A DNA stretch of 7,979 bases from Hydrogenothermaceae bacterium (GCA_015490675.1 WFXI01000308.1:1-7979), one strand, 5' to 3'. Numbered from the stretch's first letter, positions 1 to 5,951 are shown. A program made the numbers and translations. The notes: generated by a model not told the origin, from the letters alone.

Positions 1-729
1 TCAAGAGGAAGATTAGATATAAAAGATATAATCGAAAGATATTTAGATTGGTATGAAAAAGAAGAATTACATAATTATGTAGACCCGTATTTTTTAGTTT
101 CATTAGAAGAAATAAAACAAGGTAAAGACCCAAAAAGGGGAGGTAGTTCTATAGAAGGAGCTTTACCAGCTATTCCTATAGGTATGTTTCATTATACAAA
201 TCCAGTTTTAGCTGTTGAAGGAGCTAAAGCTGTTGTTATGATAACTCATAAAAATGAAATTGTTTTAGATGTTGCAAGTGTTTTATCAGTTTCTATTGGT
301 GAACTTATGCAAGGTAAATTTTACTTAGAAGATGAATATCCTTATTTTATAGAACTTTTGAAAACCTTTGTTTCTTTAGATGATACAAAAGAATATTTAG
401 ATAAAATAAATCTTTTAATTAAGGAAAATGCTGATTACGAAACAGCTATAAATGTTTTAGGCAATGGTTCTTTTGCTTTGGAAGCTTTATCTCAAGCTTT
501 ATTTATATTTTTAAAAACACCTTCTTCAGTTGAAAACACAATTATAAATGCTGTTAATTCGTATGGTGATTTTGGTGGAGATACTGATGCTATAGCATTA
601 ATTGCAGGAGCTTTTGCAGGAGCTTATAATGGAGAAGAAGCAATACCTGAAAGATGGAAAAAATCATTGAAAGATTATGAGCAAATCGTAAAATTAGGAG
701 AAAGACTTTACAGTGTAGCAATGCACTAA
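1..729 (+). CDS. ADP-ribosylglycohydrolase family protein (5' end outside window)
   Basis: The reading frame is open from the first base, so the gene starts upstream and the window holds about its last 242 residues. ATG at 184 is internal, because the conserved sequence continues before it. The family (DraG/ARH-like, all-helical, with two metal ions) removes ADP-ribose from proteins or from small ADP-ribosylated molecules. Visible family marks are ALPAIPIGMFHYTNP near fragment residues 54-68, THKNE near 82-86, and the C-terminal metal-binding GGDTDAIA near 192-199, followed by an Ala/Gly-rich helix and IPERW. The expected N-terminal GD-rich metal motif lies outside the window. The stop is 17 nt before hfq on the same strand, so co-transcription is likely. 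The family call is secure, but the substrate (arginine-linked, serine-linked or other) cannot be told from this fragment. Confidence 0.9.
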   Translation, partial: SRGRLDIKDIIERYLDWYEKEELHNYVDPYFLVSLEEIKQGKDPKRGGSSIEGALPAIPIGMFHYTNPVLAVEGAKAVVMITHKNEIVLDVASVLSVSIGELMQGKFYLEDEYPYFIELLKTFVSLDDTKEYLDKINLLIKENADYETAINVLGNGSFALEALSQALFIFLKTPSSVENTIINAVNSYGDFGGDTDAIALIAGAFAGAYNGEEAIPERWKKSLKDYEQIVKLGERLYSVAMH

Positions 730-732
730 CAA

Positions 733-738
733 AGGAGG
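733..738 (+). promoter_or_regulatory. Strong Shine-Dalgarno of hfq
   Basis: AGGAGG lies 8 nt before the GTG at 747. This spacing is good and supports the GTG as the hfq start. An out-of-frame ATG at 742 sits between this site and the GTG, only 3 nt from the Shine-Dalgarno. Confidence 0.85.
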
Positions 739-746
739 AAAATGGA

Positions 747-989
747 GTGGGAAAGAAGAAACAACGTAGAATACAGGAAAAGTTTTTAAATGCTATAAGA
801 AAGGCAAATGTTAGGGTTAAAATATACCTTGTAAATGGTGTTAAACTAGAAGGAAAAATTAGATACTTTGACACATTTACCATTTTAATCAAAGAAGGAC
901 CTAGACAGGTTTTAGTCTATAAACACGCAATAACAACTGTTATTCCTAAAAGACCTGTAGAATTTTCACTGGAAGAAGAAAATGATTAA
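747..989 (+). CDS. hfq: RNA chaperone Hfq, short form with GTG start
   Basis: Hfq forms a hexameric Sm-like ring that binds small RNAs and mRNAs and helps them pair. The 80-residue product shows the whole core. QEKFLN at residues 10-15 holds the uridine-binding Gln of the proximal face. R18-K19 occupy the place of the rim arginines. The Sm1 motif runs from about residue 25 (KIYLVNGVKLEGKI) to FDTFTILIK at 41-49. Sm2 includes the hallmark YKHAITTVIP at 58-67. After the core only about ten residues remain, ending in an acidic LEEEND, which resembles the acidic tip of longer Hfq C-terminal tails without the linker. The length is close to the short Firmicutes form rather than the 102 residues of E. 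coli. The GTG start is chosen from the AGGAGG 8 nt upstream. Its 3' end overlaps the next gene by 8 nt. Confidence 0.97.
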   Translation: MGKKKQRRIQEKFLNAIRKANVRVKIYLVNGVKLEGKIRYFDTFTILIKEGPRQVLVYKHAITTVIPKRPVEFSLEEEND

Positions 990-1161
990 TCAAGAATTAC
1001 TTGAAATAATAGTTTGTCCAAAATGTAAAAAAGATTTAGAGTATAATCAAGAAAAAGACATTCTTATTTGTAATAATTGCAAAGTTTACTATCCAATAGA
1101 GGATGACATTCCTATTCTTTTAGAAGATGAGGCAAAACCTTTAGAAGAAAATGAAAGATAA
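982..1161 (+). CDS. Trm112-like zinc-ribbon protein (UPF0434/YcaR family)
   Basis: This small gene has an ATG at 982, 59 codons and a TAA at 1159. The product opens with LLEIIVCPKC, the usual start of the Trm112p-like/UPF0434 family, and has four cysteines at 12, 15, 30 and 33 that can bind zinc, then YYPIEDDIPILLEDEA at 36-51, the conserved C-terminal block. In eukaryotes and archaea Trm112 activates tRNA, rRNA and release-factor methyltransferases. The role of the bacterial relatives is poorly known, so a methyltransferase-partner role is inference. The start lies in the 3' end of hfq and the stop lies inside the next gene, so translation is probably coupled on both sides. A GGAAGAAG stretch just upstream is a weak ribosome binding site. 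Confidence 0.92.
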   Translation: MINQELLEIIVCPKCKKDLEYNQEKDILICNNCKVYYPIEDDIPILLEDEAKPLEENER

Positions 1162-2899
1162 AATCTTATATCCTTCTTTAGCATTTTTATTTATTATTGC
1201 TTTATTTCTTCCTTTTTATTTAATTTCCCCAGATAGTAAAAATTTAGACGCTTCCGTAGTAAAGAAAATAGATATAAAAGATTTAGAACCTTCTATAGGC
1301 ATTCAAGGAGGAACATTAAAAAAAGCACTTTCAGGAGATGCAAAAACTTTTAATCCTGCAATGGCTCAGGAAACAACTTCAACAGCAGTAATAGGTTATT
1401 TGTTTAATGGACTCACGAAAACAAACATAAAAACTCTACTACCTGAACCAGATTTAGCAGAAAAGTGGAAACATAATAAAGATGGGACAGTCTGGTATTT
1501 TTATATAAGGAAAGATGCTTTCTGGTTTGATGGAAAACCTGTAACTGCAGATGATGTTGTTTTTACTTATAATCAGATTTATTACAATCCAGATATACCA
1601 ACATCATCTAGGGATGTTTTACTTGTTGAAGGAAAGCCTTTTAAGGTAGAAAAGGTAAATGAAAAAGTTGTAAAGTTTACCCTTCCAAAGCCTTTTGCAC
1701 CATTTTTAAACGCAGTAGGACAACCAATTTTACCAAAGCATAAACTAGAAAAATTTGTAAAAAATAAAACTTTTCCATCTGCGTGGAATATAAATACAGA
1801 CCCAAAAGAAATAATAGGCACAGGAGCTTATAAATTAGTAGAGTATAAAGCATCTCAAATTGCCATATATGAAAAAAATGAGCTTTACTGGGAGAAAGAT
1901 AAAACAGGACAAAAACTACCATATATTGCACAAATAAAAGCACCTATTATTTCCGACCCTGATGTGCAACTAATAAAGTTTTTGTCAGGAGAAATAGATA
2001 TATATTCAGTTAGGGCTTCAGATTTACCTCAACTGATAGAAAATGCAAAAGAAAAAAACTATACGATTTATAATCTAGGAGCTACACCTTCTACAACATT
2101 TATAGTATTTAATCAAAATCCAAATTCACCAATTGAAAAATATAAATTAAAGTGGTTTCAAAATAAAAAATTTAGACAGGCTATATCTTATGCTGTTGAT
2201 AGAAAAGGAATTATCAACCTGGTTTACAATGGTTTAGCTTATCCTATTTATACTGCTGTAACTCCTGCTAATACAAGATTATTTGATGAAGACTATTATC
2301 CTAAATATCCCTACAATCTAAAAAAAGCGAAACAGATTTTACTATCAATAGGCTTTAAAGAAGGAAAAGATGGTTTTTTATATGATGAACAAGGGCATAA
2401 ATTAGAGTTTACCCTTATAACAAATGCAGGAAATAAAGAAAGAGAAGCAATAGGGAATATTATCAAAGATGATTTAAAAAAAATAGGTATAGATGTAAAT
2501 TTTCAGACTTTAGATTTTAACAATCTAGTTTCAAAGCTAATGAGCTCTTATGATTTTGAAGCTGTCATTATTGGTCTTACAGGAAGTTTAGACCCTTACT
2601 TTGGACAAAATGTATGGCTTTCTTCTGGTCATCTTCATATGTGGTATCCAAATCAAGAAAAGCCTGCTACAAAATGGGAAGCAAAGATTGATGAGTTATT
2701 TGAAAAAGCATCTGTAGAGCTAGACCCTAAAAAAAGGGATGAACTTTATAAAAAAGCATTTAAGATAATTGGTGAATATCAACCAATGATATTTATTGTA
2801 GCTCCTGAAGAACTTGTAGCAGTAAAAAACAAACTAAAAAATGTATTTCCAACAGTATGGGGCTGGTATAAAGGTAACATGGTTTATATACAAAATTAG
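1151..2899 (+). CDS. Family 5 extracellular solute-binding protein (oligopeptide/dipeptide type)
   Basis: The 582-residue protein is of the SBP_bac_5 type (cluster C), which captures peptides, and in some members nickel or sugars, for an ABC importer. Residues 7-25 form a hydrophobic segment after MKDK, so it is exported or membrane-anchored. No lipobox cysteine is present, so it is not an obvious lipoprotein. The family signature spans about residues 104-140 (AEKWKHNKDGT, then FWFDGKPVTADDVVFTY). Further typical blocks are KFRQAISYAVDR mid-protein, KAKQILLSIGF and a C-terminal YQPMIFIVAPEE. The ATG at 1151 overlaps the Trm112-like gene by 11 nt and has no clear Shine-Dalgarno, which suggests coupled translation. 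No permease or ATPase gene is in the window, so its transporter is encoded elsewhere or it works alone. The ligand cannot be read from the sequence. Confidence 0.93.
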   Translation: MKDKILYPSLAFLFIIALFLPFYLISPDSKNLDASVVKKIDIKDLEPSIGIQGGTLKKALSGDAKTFNPAMAQETTSTAVIGYLFNGLTKTNIKTLLPEPDLAEKWKHNKDGTVWYFYIRKDAFWFDGKPVTADDVVFTYNQIYYNPDIPTSSRDVLLVEGKPFKVEKVNEKVVKFTLPKPFAPFLNAVGQPILPKHKLEKFVKNKTFPSAWNINTDPKEIIGTGAYKLVEYKASQIAIYEKNELYWEKDKTGQKLPYIAQIKAPIISDPDVQLIKFLSGEIDIYSVRASDLPQLIENAKEKNYTIYNLGATPSTTFIVFNQNPNSPIEKYKLKWFQNKKFRQAISYAVDRKGIINLVYNGLAYPIYTAVTPANTRLFDEDYYPKYPYNLKKAKQILLSIGFKEGKDGFLYDEQGHKLEFTLITNAGNKEREAIGNIIKDDLKKIGIDVNFQTLDFNNLVSKLMSSYDFEAVIIGLTGSLDPYFGQNVWLSSGHLHMWYPNQEKPATKWEAKIDELFEKASVELDPKKRDELYKKAFKIIGEYQPMIFIVAPEELVAVKNKLKNVFPTVWGWYKGNMVYIQN

Positions 2900-2902
2900 A
2901 CA

Positions 2903-2933
2903 TATAATTAAACTTATAAACTGCTTAATGGAG
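2903..2933 (+). promoter_or_regulatory. Possible -10 box and ribosome binding site of the toxin-antitoxin pair
   Basis: The 44-nt gap after the solute-binding gene holds a consensus TATAAT at 2903-2908 and GGAG at 2930-2933, 10 nt before the antitoxin ATG. No good -35 hexamer is found at 16-18 nt upstream, so the promoter is tentative. In such AT-rich DNA TATAAT arises easily. The GGAG as ribosome binding site is more believable. Confidence 0.3.
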
Positions 2934-2943
2934 ATATAAAGAA

Positions 2944-3126
2944 ATGGGACAAATAATTATTGAAATAGAAGGTAACACAAACTTAAAAATTAAAGCAAGA
3001 AATATAGAAGAAGCAATAAATAAGCTAAAACAAAAAGAAAAACTTAATAGATTAGAAAAATTTAAAGGGATAGGAAAAAAAGATTACAGTTTAGAAAAAC
3101 ATAAAGAAGATTGGTATAAACAATAA
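2944..3126 (+). CDS. Putative antitoxin of a VapBC-like pair
   Basis: A 60-residue, highly charged, lysine-rich protein. An N-terminal beta-prone stretch (GQIIIEIEG, residues 2-10) is followed by an amphipathic helix (about 20-42) and a tail ending DWYKQ. I read it as an antitoxin from three things: its small size, its position immediately before a PIN-domain gene, and the overlap of its stop with the toxin start (TAATG). The tail with FKGI and a final W-Y-x-Q recalls small antitoxins found beside PIN toxins in thermophiles, but this is from memory. No clear DNA-binding fold can be named. In known VapBC pairs the antitoxin C-terminus wraps over the toxin active site and the complex represses its own promoter. 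Confidence 0.7.
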   Translation: MGQIIIEIEGNTNLKIKARNIEEAINKLKQKEKLNRLEKFKGIGKKDYSLEKHKEDWYKQ

Positions 3127-3557
3127 TGAAAATACTTTTAGATACTTCAGTTTTAATTGAATATATAAAAGGAAATAAAACAAAGCTACTAGAAAACTTA
3201 TTACTAGAGGAGAAAAGTAAACTTTATATAAATGACATAATTTATAGTAAGTTTATGTTTCATTTTATTTCTGTAGTAAGTGGTAAATCACCTTTTACAT
3301 TAAAAACAAAAAAGGAAATATCAAAATTGCTCTCAAATTATGAACCTTTACACTTTTTGGAAAATTTTGAAGTTTTGTTTGTAGATGAAAAAATTATTAA
3401 AAAAAGCTATGAATATATGAAAAAATACAATTTATTGCCAAATGATAGTCTAATATTAGCTACATATAAAGTTAAAAATTTAAATGCTTTGGCAAGTTTT
3501 GATAGTGATTTTATAGATATTGCAGGAAAAGAAAAAATAAATTTATTTACAGAATAA
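3126..3557 (+). CDS. PIN-domain protein, VapC-like toxin with an altered active site
   Basis: The PIN-domain fold is a Mg-dependent ribonuclease. VapC toxins usually cut tRNA or rRNA. The 143 residues are of normal length. The first acidic motif LLDTSVLIEYI gives D6 (with E12 nearby), LLPNDSLILAT gives D107, and ASFDSDF gives D126 and D128. The second acidic residue, normally a Glu in a motif like S-E-L at the end of the second strand, aligns with K42 (YSKFMF, codon AAG at 3249-3251). This could weaken or kill nuclease activity. The ATG shares one base with the antitoxin stop, so translation is coupled. The TAA stop directly touches the ATG of thiL. The reading frame is intact and shows no frameshift. 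PIN fold is fairly sure; an active toxin is doubtful. Confidence 0.82.
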   Translation: MKILLDTSVLIEYIKGNKTKLLENLLLEEKSKLYINDIIYSKFMFHFISVVSGKSPFTLKTKKEISKLLSNYEPLHFLENFEVLFVDEKIIKKSYEYMKKYNLLPNDSLILATYKVKNLNALASFDSDFIDIAGKEKINLFTE

Positions 3558-4478
3558 ATGGCAGAGTTTGAGATAATAAAAAAATTAACAAATATTCTTT
3601 CAATTAATGATAAAGATGTTTTAATCGGTTTTGGAGATGATTGTGCCTGTGTAAATGTTAATGGAAAAAAGCTATTGTTTACTGCTGATATACAGGTAGA
3701 AAATAGACACTTTATAAAGGATAAAATCACTCCTAAAGATTTAGGTTGGAAGCTTGTCAGTGTAAATGTAAGTGATGTTGTTGCCTGTGGGGGAGTTCCA
3801 AGATGGGGATTAATTTCAATAGCTGTTCCTAAAAATATAGATATTTCATTTTTAGAAAAAGTTTACGAAGGGATAAATGAAGCTAAAAATTTTTACAAAT
3901 GTGAAATCATTGGAGGAAATACATCATCTGCGAATGAAATTATATTTGACTTATTTTTAACAGGAGAAACAGAAAAATTCATATCAAGAAGTAATGCAAA
4001 AGAAGGGGATTTGGTTTTTATTTCAGGATATACAGGTTTATCAAGGGCAGGTTTAGAGATTTTGCTAAATAACACTAACAATTTAGATAATTTTGAGCTA
4101 GAGCTTATAAAATATCACACCAGACCAACTGCGAGATTAGATTTACAGAAAAAAATCCAAAAATATGCAAATTCCTGTATAGATATAAGCGATGGACTTG
4201 TCGCAGATTTAGGACATATTTCAAAAATGAGTAATAAGAAAATTGTTTTAGAAAATATTCCTATTTCACCAATACTAGAAAAATTTTCAAAAAAATACTC
4301 TAAAGACCCTTTAGAATATGCCCTCTATGGAGGAGAAGACTATCAACTGGCGTTTACAGTCTCAAAAGAAAATGAAAGATATTTCAAAGATTGTTTTAAA
4401 ATAGGTTATGTAGAAAAAGGACGAGGAATTTATCTAAATGATAAACCCCTTAAAATAAAAGGATTTGAGCATCTTTAA
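3558..4478 (+). CDS. thiL: Thiamine-monophosphate kinase ThiL
   Basis: ThiL phosphorylates thiamine monophosphate to thiamine diphosphate with ATP, the last step of vitamin B1 synthesis, in the cytosol. The 306-residue length suits the family. Motifs in order are GFGDDCACV (D27, D28), TADIQVENRHF (42-52), NVSDVVACGGVPRW (70-83), GGNTS (119-123), DISDGLVADLGH from 209 (D209, D212) and GGEDYQLAF from 258, ending in GFEHL. These are the metal- and ATP-binding elements of the PurM/AIR-synthase-like fold. Many ThiL proteins have GGDTT where this has GGNTS. I recall Aquifex ThiL also having GGN, so this seems a lineage trait. The ATG follows the toxin stop with no spacing and no Shine-Dalgarno, so it depends on translation of the toxin gene. 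No other thiamine gene is nearby. Confidence 0.96.
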   Translation: MAEFEIIKKLTNILSINDKDVLIGFGDDCACVNVNGKKLLFTADIQVENRHFIKDKITPKDLGWKLVSVNVSDVVACGGVPRWGLISIAVPKNIDISFLEKVYEGINEAKNFYKCEIIGGNTSSANEIIFDLFLTGETEKFISRSNAKEGDLVFISGYTGLSRAGLEILLNNTNNLDNFELELIKYHTRPTARLDLQKKIQKYANSCIDISDGLVADLGHISKMSNKKIVLENIPISPILEKFSKKYSKDPLEYALYGGEDYQLAFTVSKENERYFKDCFKIGYVEKGRGIYLNDKPLKIKGFEHL

Positions 4479-4499
4479 TTCTTATGCGATATGTCATAG

Positions 4500-4528
4500 T
4501 TGTCAAATCGGGATAAAAGTAATATCCT
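4500..4528 (+). promoter_or_regulatory. Candidate sigma-70 promoter of moaA
   Basis: TTGTCA (4500-4505) and TATCCT (4523-4528) are separated by 17 nt, in the 82-nt gap between thiL and moaA. The first hexamer matches TTGACA at 5 of 6 positions and the second matches TATAAT at 4 of 6. Transcription would start near 4535, giving a leader of about 25 nt with two AAGG stretches (4547-4550 and 4552-4555) before the ATG. Read-through from thiL is equally possible. Confidence 0.45.
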
Positions 4529-4548
4529 AATGTAAACAAAAATCCTAA
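4524..4548 (+). repeat. Short direct repeat ATCCTAA upstream of moaA
   Basis: ATCCTAA occurs at 4524-4530 and again at 4542-4548, 18 nt apart, one copy overlapping the candidate -10 and one in the leader. The first copy is also the right arm of a small inverted repeat, GGATA (4511-4515) with TATCC (4523-4527). The placement would suit an operator, but the repeats are short. Confidence 0.3.
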
Positions 4549-4560
4549 GGTAAGGCTATA

Positions 4561-5586
4561 ATGATAAGTGTTATAAATAATGGAAAAATCAAATTAATAC
4601 CAGATAGAAAACCTTCAGAGTTAACTCAAATAACATATTTAAGAATATCAATAACAGATAGATGTAACTTAAAATGTTTCTACTGTAGACCAGAAGAGCA
4701 CGACTTTGTCCCAAGAGAAGAAATCCTATCATATGAAGATATGACAAGACTTGTAAAAGCATTAAAAAAATACGGTTTAAAAACAGTAAGAATAACAGGA
4801 GGAGAACCTCTCTTAAGACAAGATTTAGATAAATTTATAAGAATGATAAAAGATGTAGGCATAGAAGACATAGCCCTTACAACAAATGCAATAACACTAA
4901 AAAAACACGCAAAAGCATTAAAAGAAGCAGGATTAACAAGATTAAATATCTCAATAGACAGTTTAAAACCAGACCTTTTTTATCAAATTACGAAAGGACA
5001 TTTAAAAGATGTAATAGAAGGGATAGAAGAAGCTAAAAAATATGGAATAGAGCCAATAAAGATAAATGCAGTAATAATAAGAAACTTAAATGAAAAGGAA
5101 GCTCTTGATTTTGTAGAGTTTGGAAGAAAATATGGACTTGAAGTTAGATTTATAGAAATGATGCCTATAGGACAGGGATATATAGACTGGAAAAAAGAAA
5201 TGGTAGAGCCTCTAGAAAGAGTAAAAAATATGATAGAAGAAAAGTATGGAAAACTAGTTCCAACAACATCTGTAGGTAGCGGAGCAGCAAGGGTTTATCT
5301 TATTCCTTCTATAAATACAAAAGTTGGTTTTATTACACCAATAACTAATCCTTTCTGTGATGGTTGTTCTAAATTAAGACTTACTGTAGAAGGAAATATA
5401 AAACTTTGCTTAAGAACAGATGAAGAAATAGTAGCTAAAGATGTCCTTAAATACGGTTCAGATGAAGAACTTGAAAATTTCATAGAAAAAGTTTTAGTTG
5501 CAAAAGAAATATCAAATCAAAATATTCAATTTAATGATTATGCATTTGGAGAATGCAGAAGAATAATGACAAGTATAGGAGGCTAG
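4561..5586 (+). CDS. moaA: GTP 3',8-cyclase MoaA (radical SAM, molybdenum cofactor synthesis)
   Basis: MoaA carries out the first step of molybdenum cofactor synthesis, turning GTP into (8S)-3',8-cyclo-7,8-dihydroguanosine 5'-triphosphate, which MoaC then converts to cyclic pyranopterin. The 341 residues show both iron-sulfur clusters. The radical SAM site is CNLKCFYC (C35, C39, C42). The substrate cluster is formed by C266, C269 and C283 in NPFCDGCSKLRLT plus LCL (CX2CX13C). The SAM-binding TGGEP lies at 79-83, and GSGAAR ends in R244, the place of the GTP-contacting arginine motif. The protein ends in the conserved Gly-Gly tail needed for catalysis in this family. No other moa gene is in the window. 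The 5' half uses noticeably more A-ending codons than the 3' half. The TAG stop shares the CTAG with the clpS stop. Confidence 0.98.
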   Translation: MISVINNGKIKLIPDRKPSELTQITYLRISITDRCNLKCFYCRPEEHDFVPREEILSYEDMTRLVKALKKYGLKTVRITGGEPLLRQDLDKFIRMIKDVGIEDIALTTNAITLKKHAKALKEAGLTRLNISIDSLKPDLFYQITKGHLKDVIEGIEEAKKYGIEPIKINAVIIRNLNEKEALDFVEFGRKYGLEVRFIEMMPIGQGYIDWKKEMVEPLERVKNMIEEKYGKLVPTTSVGSGAARVYLIPSINTKVGFITPITNPFCDGCSKLRLTVEGNIKLCLRTDEEIVAKDVLKYGSDEELENFIEKVLVAKEISNQNIQFNDYAFGECRRIMTSIGG

Positions 5587-5861
5587 ATGTAAATTTCTAC
5601 AGATAAATCTATTTCTTCTAAAATGTTTGCTACTTTTATAGCTTCGTCTAAATCACCTTCAAAAACTACTGCTTTACCTTTATTGTGAACTTCCCAGGTC
5701 AGCTGTTCCGCAACTTCATAAGGGCACTTAAGTGCCTTCATCAATTGAGCAATTACTTCATCAAAAGTGTGCCAATCATCATCAAATAAAACTACCTTAG
5801 CAGGAAGTCCAAGTTCTACTCCACTTTTTTCTTCAGTTTCAACCTCAAAGCCTATAGCCAT
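5583..5861 (-). CDS. clpS: ClpS adaptor for Clp protease (N-degron recognition)
   Basis: ClpS delivers proteins with destabilising N-terminal residues to ClpAP or a ClpC-type unfoldase. The 92 residues comprise a short acidic flexible N-terminus (about 1-19), then the ClpS core: AKVVLFDDDWHTFDEVI (21-37), a helix with QLMKALKCPYEVAEQL, WEVHNKG (56-62) with H59, and a final strand VEIYI. In E. coli ClpS the first core motif reads NDD and a histidine helps bind the substrate amino group. Here it is DDD (27-29) with the histidine kept. The residue at the E. coli Met40 gatekeeper position appears to be F33. I recall the DDDWHTF variant from other bacterial phyla, so it is probably a subfamily trait. 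The start is supported by GGAGG 7 nt upstream. It runs opposite to moaA and ends in the same CTAG. Confidence 0.92.
   Translation of the reverse strand: MAIGFEVETEEKSGVELGLPAKVVLFDDDWHTFDEVIAQLMKALKCPYEVAEQLTWEVHNKGKAVVFEGDLDEAIKVANILEEIDLSVEIYI
5723..5736. repeat. Perfect 14-bp palindrome inside clpS
   Basis: GGCACTTAAGTGCC reads the same on both strands. In RNA it could form a 5-bp GC-rich stem with a UUAA loop. It lies in the codons for residues 42-46 (KALKC) of ClpS. No T-run follows on either strand, so it is not a normal terminator. Coding constraint plus chance can explain it. Confidence 0.6.
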
Positions 5862-5868
5862 TTACTAG

Positions 5869-5873
5869 CCTCC
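5869..5873 (-). promoter_or_regulatory. Shine-Dalgarno of clpS
   Basis: Read on the minus strand this is GGAGG, 7 nt before the ATG at 5861. It fixes the start of clpS at this ATG. Confidence 0.8.
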
Positions 5874-5895
5874 AAACGAAGTTTCATATAAGGAT

Positions 5896-5923
5896 ATAAT
5901 ATTATATAAGATTGAACTATCAA
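5896..5923 (-). promoter_or_regulatory. Candidate promoter of clpS
   Basis: On the minus strand TTGATA (5923-5918) is followed after 16 nt by TATTAT (5901-5896). Both hexamers match the sigma-70 consensus at 5 of 6 positions. Transcription would begin near 5889, leaving a leader of about 28 nt that contains the GGAGG. The -35 box directly abuts the -35 box of the rpsT promoter. Confidence 0.5.
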
Positions 5924-5940
5924 TAAAAAGTTTGTATAAT
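5912..5940 (+). promoter_or_regulatory. Promoter of the rpsT-tRNA-tilS-ftsH operon
   Basis: TTGAAC (5912-5917) and a perfect TATAAT (5935-5940) are separated by the ideal 17 nt. The start of transcription would be near 5947, giving a leader of about 60 nt with a stem-loop. No terminator is seen before ftsH, so this promoter probably drives the tRNA, tilS and ftsH too. Confidence 0.7.
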
Positions 5941-5951
5941 ATAAGCCTTGA

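Noticed and set aside
590..892. Minus-strand 100-codon frame across the ADP-ribosylglycohydrolase end and hfq
   Set aside because: It lies opposite two clear genes and its product is a low-complexity Leu/Phe-rich string of the kind obtained by reading A-rich coding DNA backwards.
1582..1943. Two minus-strand frames inside the solute-binding protein gene
   Set aside because: They overlap each other and a secure gene; no start signal or family pattern.
2476..2483. Run of eight A in the solute-binding gene as a programmed frameshift site
   Set aside because: The frame continues intact with conserved sequence on both sides and no stimulating structure is evident.
3676..3685. GGN instead of GGDT in ThiL and the altered PP-loop STGVDS in TilS as signs of broken enzymes
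   Set aside because: As I recall, Aquifex ThiL has GGN and STGVDS occurs in other TilS proteins; all other motifs are intact, so these look like lineage variants. The coordinates given are only within thiL.
3407..3730. Minus-strand 107-codon frame across the toxin and thiL
   Set aside because: Opposite two coupled genes; no ribosome binding site or recognisable domain.
3893..4081. Minus-strand frame within thiL, and similar ones within moaA (4680-4871, 5295-5483)
   Set aside because: They lie wholly opposite well-conserved genes and have no features of their own.
4484..4516. Tiny 10-codon frame (ATG to TAA) before moaA, as a leader peptide
   Set aside because: No ribosome binding site, no run of regulatory codons, and it overlaps the candidate -35 box.
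5723..5736. GC-rich palindrome as terminator of moaA
   Set aside because: No T-run follows on either strand and it is well inside clpS, over 130 nt from the moaA stop.
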